Positions 16,638 through 26,003 of a stretch of 50,892 nucleotides of DNA are shown here, piece after piece; position 1 is the first letter of the stretch, and every line of letters begins with the position of its first letter. The translations under genes and the position numbers were made by a program. Where the stretch lies: NCBI GenBank assembly GCA_902763555.1, contig CACWSI010000005.1:1-50892 (forward strand), written 5' to 3'. The stretch is from an uncultured Erysipelotrichaceae bacterium. GTDB taxonomy: Bacteria; Bacillota_I; Bacilli_A; RFN20; CAG-826. A model generated the notes under the pieces. That model was not told where the DNA came from. It searched no databases and was given only the letters and a program-made list of their open reading frames with translations.

Positions 16638-16933
16638 TTGCCAAAACTTAAATAAAACTTGAAAAAATCAAGACTTTTAAAATCAATTGCCTATTTCTTA
16701 TTTATATAAATAAAGTTTTAGTCGCCTTAAAGTTAGTAGTTATGAAATAGCAAGATTGTCATACAGGTATGCACTCGTATCACTTACGATAAGATGTAAA
16801 GAAAGAACAATTTAGACCTATAGTTTGTTTTTAATTTCTTTGACGTTATATGGTTTTAAGGGCCCCTTTAGCGTTCATAATGAAAAACCCTTAAAGAAAG
16901 GAAACGCAACGAATCCGTTGCGAGAAAGATTTT
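16638..16933 (+). promoter_or_regulatory. Long upstream region of the three-module lipoprotein with several inverted repeats
   Basis: No ORF is supported here. Inverted repeats include CATAC-AG-GTATG (16760-16771) inside a possible TTGTCA(16756)/TATCAC(16778) promoter, TCGTA/TACGA (16775-16789), and TTTAAGGG/CCCTTAAA (around 16854 and 16888). A tight CGCAACG-AATC-CGTTGCG hairpin (16905-16922) ends 11 bases before the start codon. An AAAGGAAA ribosome-site-like sequence precedes that hairpin. Confidence 0.4.
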
Positions 16934-18838
16934 ATGAAAAAATCAAAACTCTTAACATTATTTGGTGTTATGCTTGCGATGGGCATTACTGCTTGTGGTG
17001 GTACAACTAATCCTTCAGATAGTAAACAACCAAGCGCTAATCCATCATCACAACCACAACCATCACAATCATCCAGTGGTGATAAAACATCATCCACTCC
17101 ATCATCAACATCCAGCACACCAGCTCCACAAGTTCATATCCATGAATTAGATGGTGCTGAAAAGGTTGACATTTTAGAAGAAGAAGGCGCTGTCGCTGAA
17201 GACATGTACAAATGTAAAGATTGTGACAAATACGCAGTCGCTTGGAGTTCTTTAGATTACGATGTCACAAAGACAACCGAAAGATCTACAAAGAAACCAG
17301 AAAGTAGAGCAAGTGGTAAAGCTATTAGATTCGATTCTACAGCCAACTATCAAGACGGCGACACAACTAAGAAAGGCTGCCATATCGTCTATAACGTCTA
17401 TCTTCCAGAAGCAGTTGAAAACGCTAATCTCATGGTTAGAATGGCATCCAGAAATGACACAAACGACATCTTCGCTAGATATGAAGATGACCAAGCCAAA
17501 GGCTATGAATATGTTCCACAAGCCTCTGGTGATCCAAAATTAGAAAGACCAGCCACACGTTATGGTCTTAAACTTGATGGTAATGTTTATGTCTTCCCAG
17601 AAGACAATACAAATCAATCTTGGAAGAGTGATATCGGTTGGTATCAATTCCCAGGTACTCTTCCAGCATTAACCGCTGGTCTCCACGAAGTTGAACTTTA
17701 CAACTTAGGTGGTTTCAGAACTGATATGTACAACCTCGCTATCGTTGGTTTTGGTCCACACGAACACGTTGAAAACTTCAAACGAGTCGCTGCTAAAACA
17801 AACGATGACGGCAAAGGCGTTTACCTCGGTGAAGATAAATTCACTGGTAACAAAGCTATTGAAATCGCATTCAAAGACTTCCATGAAGCTCCAGTTTCTC
17901 CAGATGGTGAAAACCCATGGTATATGAAGAAAAACAGTTTCGCTACATGGACAATCAATGTTGATAAGGCTATTGAAGGTGCTAAATTGTATTTCTCCTT
18001 ACAATGTGCTTCTGATACACACATTGCAAGACACTTATTCAACGAAGCTAAATACAACGCTGCACATCCAGATGCTCCAGTTGATCTTCCAAGCCAAAGC
18101 CCAGACACAGTTGAAGAAGATGATTGGAGATATGCTGTCGCCGTCGGTGAAACAAATTATCCAATTTTAAACGACAAAACATTTGGTGAAAGTGGTGTTA
18201 AAGAAGCTAACAAACAATACTATGTTTACTTCGCAGACATCAACTTAGCCGCTGGTGCTAACATCCTCAAACTCACACAATGCAACATGGGTTACCGTAT
18301 GAGATTCAACCAAAACATCAGAATCGTCTACAAGGGTGATGCAGTCATTACTGGTGAAGATTATGTCCCACCACATGAACACTCTTGGACAGTCGGTGAT
18401 GCAGATGCTAATGGTGTCTCCCCACTTACATGTGCTGGTTGTGACAAAACAGGTATCCAATTCGATGGTTTCACAGGTGATAATGCTACTGCTATCGATG
18501 GTGATAATAAAGTCACAAAGAAATTCGAATTCAAATGGAGCCTCAATATGCCAAAAGCCGGCAAAGTCGCATTATATATGAGCTTTGCTTATAGCGCATA
18601 CAATGGCGGTCAAAAATTTGGTACAGGTTATGCCCTCAAAGTTGGTGAAACAGAAGGTACAGTCACTCTCGGTGACGTTGCATTCAACACACTTCTCCAA
18701 CAAGCTCCAACTTGCACATTTATTGAAATCGGTACCATTGATGTCCCAGCGGGCGCAATCGAATTCGATTATACCCATGGTAATCAAGGCACAAGATTAA
18801 TCTCTGACAAACTCGTTAGATTAATCTACGTTGACTAA
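16934..18838 (+). CDS. Large lipoprotein with three carbohydrate-binding-like modules
   Basis: 634 residues. The lipobox is 'GITAC' (Cys21), followed by a ~45-residue Ser/Pro/Gln linker. Three beta-rich modules follow (~70-275, 277-485, 487-634). Each begins with an HxH/HEH motif (HIHEL, PHEHVENF, PPHEHSW), and the first and third also contain CxxC pairs ('YKCKDCDK', 'LTCAGCDK'). Each ends with a similar 'G...L.....G.R.....NLAIV'-type strand, resembling CBM6/35 sandwiches. HxH...CxxC segments occur in gut Firmicutes surface proteins. No catalytic site is seen. It is probably a glycan-binding or structural surface protein; the ligand is unknown. Confidence 0.75.
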   Translation: MKKSKLLTLFGVMLAMGITACGGTTNPSDSKQPSANPSSQPQPSQSSSGDKTSSTPSSTSSTPAPQVHIHELDGAEKVDILEEEGAVAEDMYKCKDCDKYAVAWSSLDYDVTKTTERSTKKPESRASGKAIRFDSTANYQDGDTTKKGCHIVYNVYLPEAVENANLMVRMASRNDTNDIFARYEDDQAKGYEYVPQASGDPKLERPATRYGLKLDGNVYVFPEDNTNQSWKSDIGWYQFPGTLPALTAGLHEVELYNLGGFRTDMYNLAIVGFGPHEHVENFKRVAAKTNDDGKGVYLGEDKFTGNKAIEIAFKDFHEAPVSPDGENPWYMKKNSFATWTINVDKAIEGAKLYFSLQCASDTHIARHLFNEAKYNAAHPDAPVDLPSQSPDTVEEDDWRYAVAVGETNYPILNDKTFGESGVKEANKQYYVYFADINLAAGANILKLTQCNMGYRMRFNQNIRIVYKGDAVITGEDYVPPHEHSWTVGDADANGVSPLTCAGCDKTGIQFDGFTGDNATAIDGDNKVTKKFEFKWSLNMPKAGKVALYMSFAYSAYNGGQKFGTGYALKVGETEGTVTLGDVAFNTLLQQAPTCTFIEIGTIDVPAGAIEFDYTHGNQGTRLISDKLVRLIYVD

Positions 18839-18860
18839 TTCAATAAGAAAATATAACAAC

Positions 18861-18892
18861 AACCAGGCATTTCGGTGCCTGGTTTTGTTTTA
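18861..18892 (+). terminator. Terminator after the three-module lipoprotein
   Basis: AACCAGGCA (18861-18869), loop TTTCGG, TGCCTGGTT (18876-18884), then TTTGTTTT. Confidence 0.9.
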
Positions 18893-18984
18893 TCTAACAC
18901 ATAATAAACAACTACAAAAAATAGAATAGTCATATTTATAAATAGGAAATAATGAAAAAATGTTTCCATATAGAGGTGCATAAC

Positions 18985-20226
18985 ATGAAAAAACAAGCAT
19001 TGTTCGTTTTGTTGCTTAGTTCGTTGATTTTGTCTGCCTGTAATAATTCTGTTACTCCATCTGAATCAAATAGATCAGAACCAAGTAGTGGTGAACAACA
19101 ACCAAGCAGCCAAAGCTCTGAACCATCAAGCCAATCTTCTTCACAGAGCAGTTCTTCATCCTATAGTGGTGAACCAAGTGGCGTTGCATTAGAGCTTACC
19201 GCTCCTGAAAATGATATCCATATTGATTTGCAGTATTCTTATCTAAAAGATCCAGATTGGAGAAATATTAAAGCATACATTCCAACCACAGGCGCTGATG
19301 GTGGTAATAAAGGTGATAAATCCGCTCCTAAAGCCTTATCATTTAAGTTTGAAGATGTTGCTGATGCTCAAACATATTACGTTCAAATTTCTAAAGACAA
19401 TACATTCGCTAACGCTGAAGTCCGCACAAGCACAAAGAAATCATACGATTTCATTAATGCTGAAGTTGGTACAAAATACTACTATAGAGCAGCCATTAGC
19501 CAAGATGCCTTAGCGACCGCAACAGTCAAAGAATATCAAGTCGCTGATACTGCTCCACGTAACTTAAAAGTTGGTGGCATGATTAACTTCCGTGACCAAG
19601 GTGGTTGGAAATCATCCCTTGTCCCAAATGGCGTTATCAAACAAGGCTTATATTATAGATGTGCTCAGTTCAACAGTATTACTTCTGAAGGCAAGAAAGT
19701 TATTAAAGAATTAGGCATCAAAGTGGATATCGATATGAGAGATAGACCTCCATCATCATCTCCAGCCTCTTCAACTGACTGGCCAGTCGAAATCATCGAC
19801 GCTCACGTTGCTTCTGGTACAGAAAATGTTCGTTGGGAAGGTTCTAATGGCATTGCCGCGACATATAAGAAAATCTTTGAAGCTATCGCCAAAGCCGATG
19901 AAAAACCAATTGCCTTACACTGCACACATGGTGCGGATAGAACTGGTATCACATCATTCTTCTTAATGGGTTTATTAGGCGCTAGCGAAGATGATATTGG
20001 TAGAGACTATGTCTTAACCAGATTCGCAGGTGAAAGAGCAGTTCCTCCTACTGGAAGTAGTAGTGAAATCGCTAAATGGTTTACAAAAACTAATGCCTTA
20101 GCCGGCGCTACATTTGCGGATAAGACCTATAAACACCTCAAAGATGACTTTGGTATTAGTGCGGATACTCTTGAAACAATTAGAGAAAAATTCGTTCCAG
20201 GTTATACAAGACCAGCGGGTAATTAA
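18985..20226 (+). CDS. Lipoprotein CX5R (tyrosine-type) phosphatase, copy 1
   Basis: From ATG 18985 (AGAGG eight bases upstream; the earlier ATG at 18952 is weaker) the protein has 413 residues. The lipobox is 'LILSAC' (Cys19), followed by a Ser-rich linker to ~65, a fibronectin-III-like module (~115-190), then a Y_phosphatase3-type domain with 'INFRDQGGW' and the catalytic 'HCTHGADRTG' (Cys313, Arg319; general acid probably in 'DMRDRPP'). CX5R enzymes dephosphorylate phosphotyrosine, phosphoinositides or inositol phosphates. Being outside the cell, a nutrient or inositol-phosphate substrate is plausible but unproven. A paralogue follows directly. Confidence 0.88.
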   Translation: MKKQALFVLLLSSLILSACNNSVTPSESNRSEPSSGEQQPSSQSSEPSSQSSSQSSSSSYSGEPSGVALELTAPENDIHIDLQYSYLKDPDWRNIKAYIPTTGADGGNKGDKSAPKALSFKFEDVADAQTYYVQISKDNTFANAEVRTSTKKSYDFINAEVGTKYYYRAAISQDALATATVKEYQVADTAPRNLKVGGMINFRDQGGWKSSLVPNGVIKQGLYYRCAQFNSITSEGKKVIKELGIKVDIDMRDRPPSSSPASSTDWPVEIIDAHVASGTENVRWEGSNGIAATYKKIFEAIAKADEKPIALHCTHGADRTGITSFFLMGLLGASEDDIGRDYVLTRFAGERAVPPTGSSSEIAKWFTKTNALAGATFADKTYKHLKDDFGISADTLETIREKFVPGYTRPAGN

Positions 20227-20251
20227 TTCACTCGCAAGTAAGTCATATAAG

Positions 20252-20273
20252 ACCAGGCTTAGCCTGGTTTTTA
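20252..20273 (+). terminator. Terminator after phosphatase copy 1
   Basis: ACCAGGC (20252-20258), TTA, GCCTGGT (20262-20268), then TTTTAATT. Confidence 0.85.
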
Positions 20274-20373
20274 ATTACGTATCACACGATTACCACGCGC
20301 AAAAAATATAATAATCCTATTTTAATATTTGCTAGAATGTGAGAATATTAGAGCAAAGAGAGGATTTTTATAC

Positions 20374-21525
20374 ATGAAAAAACAAGCATTATTATTTTTA
20401 TTGCTCGGTTCTTTAGTGGCTACCGGATGTAATAATGGCAACAACAATCCATCAACATCCAAAGGTCCAGATGTTGAAGATCTTGGTGTCAAAGAAATTC
20501 ACACTGATTTAATGAAACAATACTTAGAAGACCCAGATTGGAAATCCATCAAGACATATGTGCCAAAGGTCAATGCTGAAGATAGTTCTTATCACAACGA
20601 TCAATCTCAACCAAATCCAATCGAATTAAAGTTTGACGAAGTTGAAGAAGCAGAAAAGTACGTTGTTCAAATCGCTAAGAACGTTGAATTCACTGACGCT
20701 AAATTAGTGGAAGCTGATACAAAAGCTTACAACTTCTACAATTCCGAAATTGGCCAAGAATACTATTACAGAGCCGCAGTTAGTGAAGAAGCCTTAGCCG
20801 CTGCTAAGATTTACAAATTCAAAGTCAACGATGTTGCTCCACGTTATTTACACATTGATGGTGTGATTAACTTCCGTGATAGTGGTGGTTGGAAGTCATC
20901 CTTAGTAGAAAATGGTGTCACCAAACAAGGTATGTATTACCGTTGCGCTCAATTCAACAGTATCACCGCTGAAGGTAAAGCCGCTATGAAGGAATTAGGT
21001 ATCAAATTAGATATCGATATGAGAGATAGACCTCCAGCAGCTTCCCCAGCCTCTTCTGAAGATTGGCAAATCGAAATCATGGACGCTCACGTTGCTTCCG
21101 GTACAGAAAACTATCGTTGGGAAGGTAAACAAGGTTCCAATACAGGTATTGCTCAAACATATAAGAAGATTTTCGAAGCTATCGCTGAAGCTGATGAAAA
21201 ACCAATCGCCTTACACTGCACACATGGTGCTGACCGTACAGGTATTGTTTCTTGGTTCTTATTAGGCTTATTAGGCGTTAGTAAAGAAGATTGCGCTAGA
21301 GACTATGTTATGACAAGATTCGCTGGTGAAAGAGCGGTCTTACCACAAGATGATTCTTCAGGTTCCAGTGAAATTGCTAAATGGAATCAAAAGACTGAAG
21401 CTTTAGAAGGCGATACATGGGCTGAAAAGACATATAAGCACTTGAACGAAGACTTCGGTATCGAAACCGACACACTCGAAACAATCAGAGAAAAATTCGT
21501 TGAAGGCTATCATAGAGCTGCCTAA
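20374..21525 (+). CDS. Lipoprotein CX5R (tyrosine-type) phosphatase, copy 2
   Basis: A 383-residue paralogue of the preceding gene, also beginning MKKQAL. I chose ATG 20374 because AGAGAGGA lies ~10 bases upstream; the ORF extension to 20329 has no ribosome site. The lipobox is 'LVATGC' (Cys19), but the Ser-rich linker is much shorter. The FnIII-like module and the phosphatase domain align closely with copy 1, including 'INFRDSGGW', 'DIDMRDRPPAASPASS' and 'HCTHGADRTG'. Each copy has its own terminator, so they are separately transcribed duplicates rather than one operon. Copy 2 adds a short Gly/Ser insertion before the 'SSEIAKW' segment. Confidence 0.88.
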   Translation: MKKQALLFLLLGSLVATGCNNGNNNPSTSKGPDVEDLGVKEIHTDLMKQYLEDPDWKSIKTYVPKVNAEDSSYHNDQSQPNPIELKFDEVEEAEKYVVQIAKNVEFTDAKLVEADTKAYNFYNSEIGQEYYYRAAVSEEALAAAKIYKFKVNDVAPRYLHIDGVINFRDSGGWKSSLVENGVTKQGMYYRCAQFNSITAEGKAAMKELGIKLDIDMRDRPPAASPASSEDWQIEIMDAHVASGTENYRWEGKQGSNTGIAQTYKKIFEAIAEADEKPIALHCTHGADRTGIVSWFLLGLLGVSKEDCARDYVMTRFAGERAVLPQDDSSGSSEIAKWNQKTEALEGDTWAEKTYKHLNEDFGIETDTLETIREKFVEGYHRAA

Positions 21526-21544
21526 TTAAAAACAACTCAAAATA

Positions 21545-21576
21545 AGCGGTGTTTCTTAGTAAACATCGCTTTTTCT
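21545..21576 (+). terminator. Terminator after phosphatase copy 2
   Basis: AGCGGTGTTT (21545-21554) pairs with AAACATCGCT (21561-21570), one G-T pair, then TTTTCTTT. Confidence 0.85.
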
Positions 21577-21669
21577 TTGCTCTAAACAGGAGAAAATTGC
21601 GATTAGAAAATTTACTCTCACTTTGATAGTGATAATGTAAAAATGAAAGCGCAAAAAAGACTATTTTTT

Positions 21670-21684
21670 ATACACTATGTGTAT
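21670..21684. promoter_or_regulatory. Inverted repeat upstream of the AraC gene
   Basis: ATACAC-TAT-GTGTAT is a symmetric site 114 bases before the regulator's start, flanked by T-rich DNA. It is a possible operator; I infer no specific factor. Confidence 0.35.
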
Positions 21685-21797
21685 TTTTAAAAGTGCGCAA
21701 GTTAATGGCTAATAAATAGCATAATAGTATTGTAGTCAAAGTTGCTAAATGATAAGATAATGGCGGTTTAGAAAACAGCTTAGATAGGAGATCGCAA

Positions 21798-22772
21798 TTG
21801 ACCATGAAACAATTAGATGTCGAACTCATTCGCTACGAAAAACTTAAGCATGTTAAATTTTTAGTTAACCGCATTCAATTTAGAAAAGAACATATCCATA
21901 ACGAATTTGAGATTTTCATCGTTCTCAAAGGTAGTGGTATCGCTAAGATTAAGAATAAATCTTATTCCTTAAAAGAAGGCGATATCTTCTTAATCAACTC
22001 AGGCGAAGTGCACTCTTATATGAGAGATCCTTTATACACCCTTGATGTTGAAGATACAGATGATGTCCCATTGTTCTTATTCGTCCAAATCTCTAATCAC
22101 TGTTTGAGAGAATATTTCCCACAGATTAGAACAACAATTTTTAATTCTTGTAATCTAAGAGATTATTTAAGTGATGAAGAAGCTAATTCCATGATTAACT
22201 TACTCGTTCAATCCGCAAAGATTTACTTCATGGAAGAACCTTTATATCAATTAAATGTTCTTTCTAACATCGCTAAAGTCTTAGTGTCTTGCTATAAAGA
22301 AGTGCCACATGAAATCATTTCTGAAGCTCAAAAGACAAACTTAAAACAAAAGAATTTACGCGTTGAACGTATTATCTCTTATATCGACGCTAATTTTGAA
22401 ACACAAATCCGTTTACAAGATCTCGCAGAACAAGAAAATCTATCTCCAACTCACTTCTCTCATTTATTCACATCCCTATTTGGTGTTACTTTCCAAAACT
22501 ATGTGAACATTAAGAGAATGGAACAATGCATTCGTTTAATGCCTAATAAAGAAAAGACATTATTAGAAATCTCTTATGAATCAGGCTTCTCTGATCCTAA
22601 ATATATGAATAGAATGTTTATAAAACATTTCGGTTATACTCCTAAGGAATACCGTAAGAGACTCGGTATGGAGCAAAAAGAGATTAGCCAAATCACTAGA
22701 GAGTTTGAAACAATCTACTCCTTAAGTGAATCCATTGGAGCCTTAGAAGAATATCAAAAAAGTCATTCCTAG
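21798..22772 (+). CDS. AraC-family transcriptional regulator with cupin sensor domain
   Basis: About 324 residues. The N-terminal cupin (~20-110) has 'HIHNEFEIFIVLKGSGIAKI' and 'LKEGDIFLINSGEVHSY', typical of sugar-sensing AraC regulators. The C-terminal double HTH (~195-292) ends with the signature '...ISYESGFSDPKYMNRMFIKHFGYTPKEYRKRL'. Start choice is uncertain: TTG 21798 is seven bases from AGGAG, while ATG 21804 is 13 bases away. It lies just upstream of the GH3 glycosidase gene in the same direction but with its own terminator, so it probably senses a sugar and controls the GH3 operon. Confidence 0.93.
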   Translation: MTMKQLDVELIRYEKLKHVKFLVNRIQFRKEHIHNEFEIFIVLKGSGIAKIKNKSYSLKEGDIFLINSGEVHSYMRDPLYTLDVEDTDDVPLFLFVQISNHCLREYFPQIRTTIFNSCNLRDYLSDEEANSMINLLVQSAKIYFMEEPLYQLNVLSNIAKVLVSCYKEVPHEIISEAQKTNLKQKNLRVERIISYIDANFETQIRLQDLAEQENLSPTHFSHLFTSLFGVTFQNYVNIKRMEQCIRLMPNKEKTLLEISYESGFSDPKYMNRMFIKHFGYTPKEYRKRLGMEQKEISQITREFETIYSLSESIGALEEYQKSHS

Positions 22773-22795
22773 CAGTAACAAGAAAATATCAAGAT

Positions 22796-22825
22796 AACAT
22801 CGATTTATAAATCGATGTTTTTCAT
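22796..22825 (+). terminator. Terminator after the AraC gene
   Basis: A perfect 24-bp palindrome (22796-22819, half-site AACATCGATTTA) is followed by TTTCATTATTTTT. Confidence 0.85.
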
Positions 22826-22876
22826 TATTTTTAAAAGGTAATCACATATCTGTATACCACGCTACCGCACGATAGT

Positions 22877-22974
22877 CATACGCGCATACGTGTATAGTAG
22901 AGTTAAATATAAGAGGAAAAACAGCACAAATAATTCAATTCGAATATTTTTGCTCTTTTTATACGCGTTATAAT
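22877..22974 (+). promoter_or_regulatory. GH3 operon promoter region
   Basis: TATAAT at 22969-22974 is 21 bases before the ATG, with AAAGGA as ribosome site (about 22982-22987). Upstream, CATACGCGCATACGTGTATAG (from 22877) and ATACGCG (from 22961) are related CG-rich elements and may be regulator sites. Confidence 0.5.
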
Positions 22975-22995
22975 GCGCAAGAAAGGAAAACATTT

Positions 22996-25989
22996 ATGGC
23001 AAAACCAAAATTATGGTTAGGTTTATCCACAATCGGTGTTGTCTTGACTGGTGTTTTACTTGCTGGAAGCGGCCTCGTTAATACTTATGAAGGCTTAGTT
23101 GTCCAAGCTCTTGGTTTAAACACCACTAAAGTTAGCAAAATCGATAGTGATGAAGTCCAAGGTTCTGCATATGCCGATAACAACGGCAACTTAACAGAAG
23201 AAGGCTTCTACAAGATGATCTCTGACTCTTATCAGTTTTGTGAACAATTGGTAGAACAAGGTTCCGTTTTACTTAAAAACAAAGTTAAAGACGGCAAACC
23301 AACTTTACCTTTAGCGAAAGAAGAAAGAAACATTTCTTTACTTGGCCAAGGCAGTAAAAACTTGTTTATGCGTTCTGGTGCAGGTGGCGCTGAACCTAAT
23401 GACGCTCTTGGTATAGTTGTTACTCTTGACAAGGCTTTCGAAAATGCTGGATTCGATATCAACAGAACAGTTTTTGACAAATACTCATCTCTTGATAAGA
23501 AACAAATGACCACCCCATCTCAAAAAGTTGAACACACATTCTCAGGTTTCTACACTGATGAAATGAAAGCATCCTTTGCTGAACACAATGATGCGGCTGT
23601 CATTACATTCGTTCGTATCGGTACAGAAAACACCGACCCACCAAAGGGCCAACTCGATTTAAACAACGACGAAAAAGAACTCTTGAAGATGGTTAAGAAT
23701 TCTGGAGTTTTCAAAAAAATCATTGTTTTAATTAACTCTCCAATGCCAATGTCTACTGATTGGGTTGACAATGAAGAATATGGTATTGACGCTTGTGTCT
23801 TCATCGGTTCACCTGGTTATTATGGCGCTGGTGGTGCAGTCCACGTTCTTACTGGTGAAGATGCTGATGGCAATCCTGTTAATCCTTCAGGCCACTGCCC
23901 AGATACATTTGCTGCTAGTGCCAGCTCATCACCTGCATATGTTAACTTCGGTGAAAGTGCTATGGCAGTCTATTGTGAAAACGTCTATGTCGGTTACAAG
24001 TATTATGAAAGCAGATACTATGACGCTGTTTTAGGACAAGGAAACGCTAATGGCGCTGCCGGCACATTTATTTCAAGCGGATCATGGGATTATGCAGAAG
24101 AAATGGGCTATCCATTCGGTTATGGCTTAAGCTATACAACATTTGAACAAAAAATTAAGGACGTTAAATACAATGCAACTACAGACACTTACGATGTCAA
24201 AGTTGAAGTGAAAAACACTGGTGCGTTAGATGGTAAATCCTCAGTGCAAGTGTATGTTAGTGCTCCTTATACCGATTTTGATAAAGAAAAAGGTTTAGAA
24301 AAATCAGCTATTGCTTTAATGGCTTATGAAAAAGTTGATGTTGAAGCAGGTAAAACTGTTGAAGTCACAATCCCTGTCGAAAAATATTTCCTTTGTACAT
24401 ATGACTACATTGAAAATAGATCATATATCTTAGAAGGTGGAGATTATTATTTCGCAATTGGTAACGGCGCACATGAGGCTGTTAACAATGTTTTAGGAGC
24501 TGTTGATCCAACAGTACAATTAGTCGACCATAATGGCGAAGCTTACAGTGCCAACGCAGATGCCGTTAAGAAAGTAACTATTAGTGAAGACTATGTCACT
24601 TACAAAAAATCTCACTATTCCGATGAAGTCGTTGAAAATCAATTCGACGATGCTGATTACAACTATATGGTTAATAAAAATGGTGGTACAAAAATCACTT
24701 ATTTAAGTAGACAAGATTGGGAAAGCACATGGCCAAAGAAAATCACATCAAATCCTGCAAAGAATGATGATAGCAACATGTCTCAATATTATAAAAAGAC
24801 AAGCGAAACACCTTCTTACAAGGATGGCGATGGCGTTGAATACAATGTCCCATATATGGAAAACGATGAAAAATCTACCATTGAATTTACTGAAATGCGT
24901 AATGTTCCATTAGAAGGCATTGTTGAAAAAGGTAGATTTGCAGGCCAAGAAGGTGCTGAAGTTTGGGATAAATTCATTAAGCAAATGAATCTTAATGATT
25001 TAGTTATCTCAGTTACTGATAACAGAGGTATCCTTGATGTTAGCAAAGTTAACAAGATGGGTAACTACGTTGCCGAAGGTCCTGAAGGCCTTTTAGCCAA
25101 ATTTAAATATGGTAAAGAAGTTAGAGCTGCTACTGGTTTCCCAACCGGCCCAGTTTACACAGGTACTTTTGACCACAAAATGCAAGAAAAATACGGTGGA
25201 TTCTTCGGAGAAGAAGCGTTATATTGCGGTGTTGCTTCTGTTAACGCACCAGGCGCGAATATTAATAGAACACCTTATGGTTCACGTGCTTCTGAATATA
25301 TGTCCGAAGATGGAATCTTGAATTACTACACAGCCAGTAACGTTGTTGGTGCTGCTAGAAAGAAAGGCTTAATCATGAATATTAAGCACTGTTTCTTAAA
25401 CAACCAAGAAACTGGTAGACAAAGAATTCATACATATTGTAACGAACAAGCAATTAGAGAAATCTACTTAAGACCATTTGAAGGTGCTCTTACAAGAGGC
25501 CATGGCTTAGGCATTATGACTTCCTATAATAGAATTGGTGCTAGATATGCTGCTTGTCATGAACCTTTAATGAAAAACGTTATGAGAGGCGAATGGGCAT
25601 ACAAAGGCTTAATTATCGATGACGCATTACCTGGTTCAAATAACGACAGCTATTCTAATGGTCCAGCAATGCTCCACTGCGGAACAGACTTGTTCTGCTT
25701 GGATGGCAATCGTGGCAGAGATTTAAAACAATGGGTCATAGATAACGACGATGGCACAATTTTAGCGGATTTACAAAGAGCAAATAAATACGTAATGTAT
25801 GCTTTGTCTAGATCTTGGATGGGTGGCGTCGATCAAGGCAATATGGGTGCTGCTGCTTGGCTTAATCCAACAATAAACGGCATCACTATTGGCGCTGGTG
25901 TTTTAACTCTTGCTGCATTTGGTATGTATGTGTTTGGTGAAATAACCACAAAATTCTTACCAAAGAAAAAGGAAGAAAAGGCAGAATAA
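22996..25989 (+). CDS. Domain-permuted, membrane-anchored GH3 glycoside hydrolase (beta-glucosidase-like)
   Basis: 997 residues. The order is inverted relative to most GH3 enzymes. After an N-terminal membrane helix (~7-30) comes the alpha/beta-sandwich domain ('QGSVLLKN' ~90; 'GYPFGYGLSYTTFE' ~375), then an FnIII-like domain (~395-500). The TIM-barrel domain comes last, with Lys797-His798 in 'NIKHCFLNNQETGR', 'MTSYNRIG', and the nucleophile region 'GLIIDDALPG' (Asp876 aligns with the Asp of the usual S-D-W). A second hydrophobic helix (~955-978) and a basic tail close the protein. Permuted GH3 enzymes are known in Ruminococcus and Butyrivibrio. It probably removes terminal beta-linked glucose or xylose outside the cell. 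The linkage is unknown. Confidence 0.88.
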   Translation: MAKPKLWLGLSTIGVVLTGVLLAGSGLVNTYEGLVVQALGLNTTKVSKIDSDEVQGSAYADNNGNLTEEGFYKMISDSYQFCEQLVEQGSVLLKNKVKDGKPTLPLAKEERNISLLGQGSKNLFMRSGAGGAEPNDALGIVVTLDKAFENAGFDINRTVFDKYSSLDKKQMTTPSQKVEHTFSGFYTDEMKASFAEHNDAAVITFVRIGTENTDPPKGQLDLNNDEKELLKMVKNSGVFKKIIVLINSPMPMSTDWVDNEEYGIDACVFIGSPGYYGAGGAVHVLTGEDADGNPVNPSGHCPDTFAASASSSPAYVNFGESAMAVYCENVYVGYKYYESRYYDAVLGQGNANGAAGTFISSGSWDYAEEMGYPFGYGLSYTTFEQKIKDVKYNATTDTYDVKVEVKNTGALDGKSSVQVYVSAPYTDFDKEKGLEKSAIALMAYEKVDVEAGKTVEVTIPVEKYFLCTYDYIENRSYILEGGDYYFAIGNGAHEAVNNVLGAVDPTVQLVDHNGEAYSANADAVKKVTISEDYVTYKKSHYSDEVVENQFDDADYNYMVNKNGGTKITYLSRQDWESTWPKKITSNPAKNDDSNMSQYYKKTSETPSYKDGDGVEYNVPYMENDEKSTIEFTEMRNVPLEGIVEKGRFAGQEGAEVWDKFIKQMNLNDLVISVTDNRGILDVSKVNKMGNYVAEGPEGLLAKFKYGKEVRAATGFPTGPVYTGTFDHKMQEKYGGFFGEEALYCGVASVNAPGANINRTPYGSRASEYMSEDGILNYYTASNVVGAARKKGLIMNIKHCFLNNQETGRQRIHTYCNEQAIREIYLRPFEGALTRGHGLGIMTSYNRIGARYAACHEPLMKNVMRGEWAYKGLIIDDALPGSNNDSYSNGPAMLHCGTDLFCLDGNRGRDLKQWVIDNDDGTILADLQRANKYVMYALSRSWMGGVDQGNMGAAAWLNPTINGITIGAGVLTLAAFGMYVFGEITTKFLPKKKEEKAE

Positions 25990-26003
25990 GGAGGAATAAT
26001 ATA

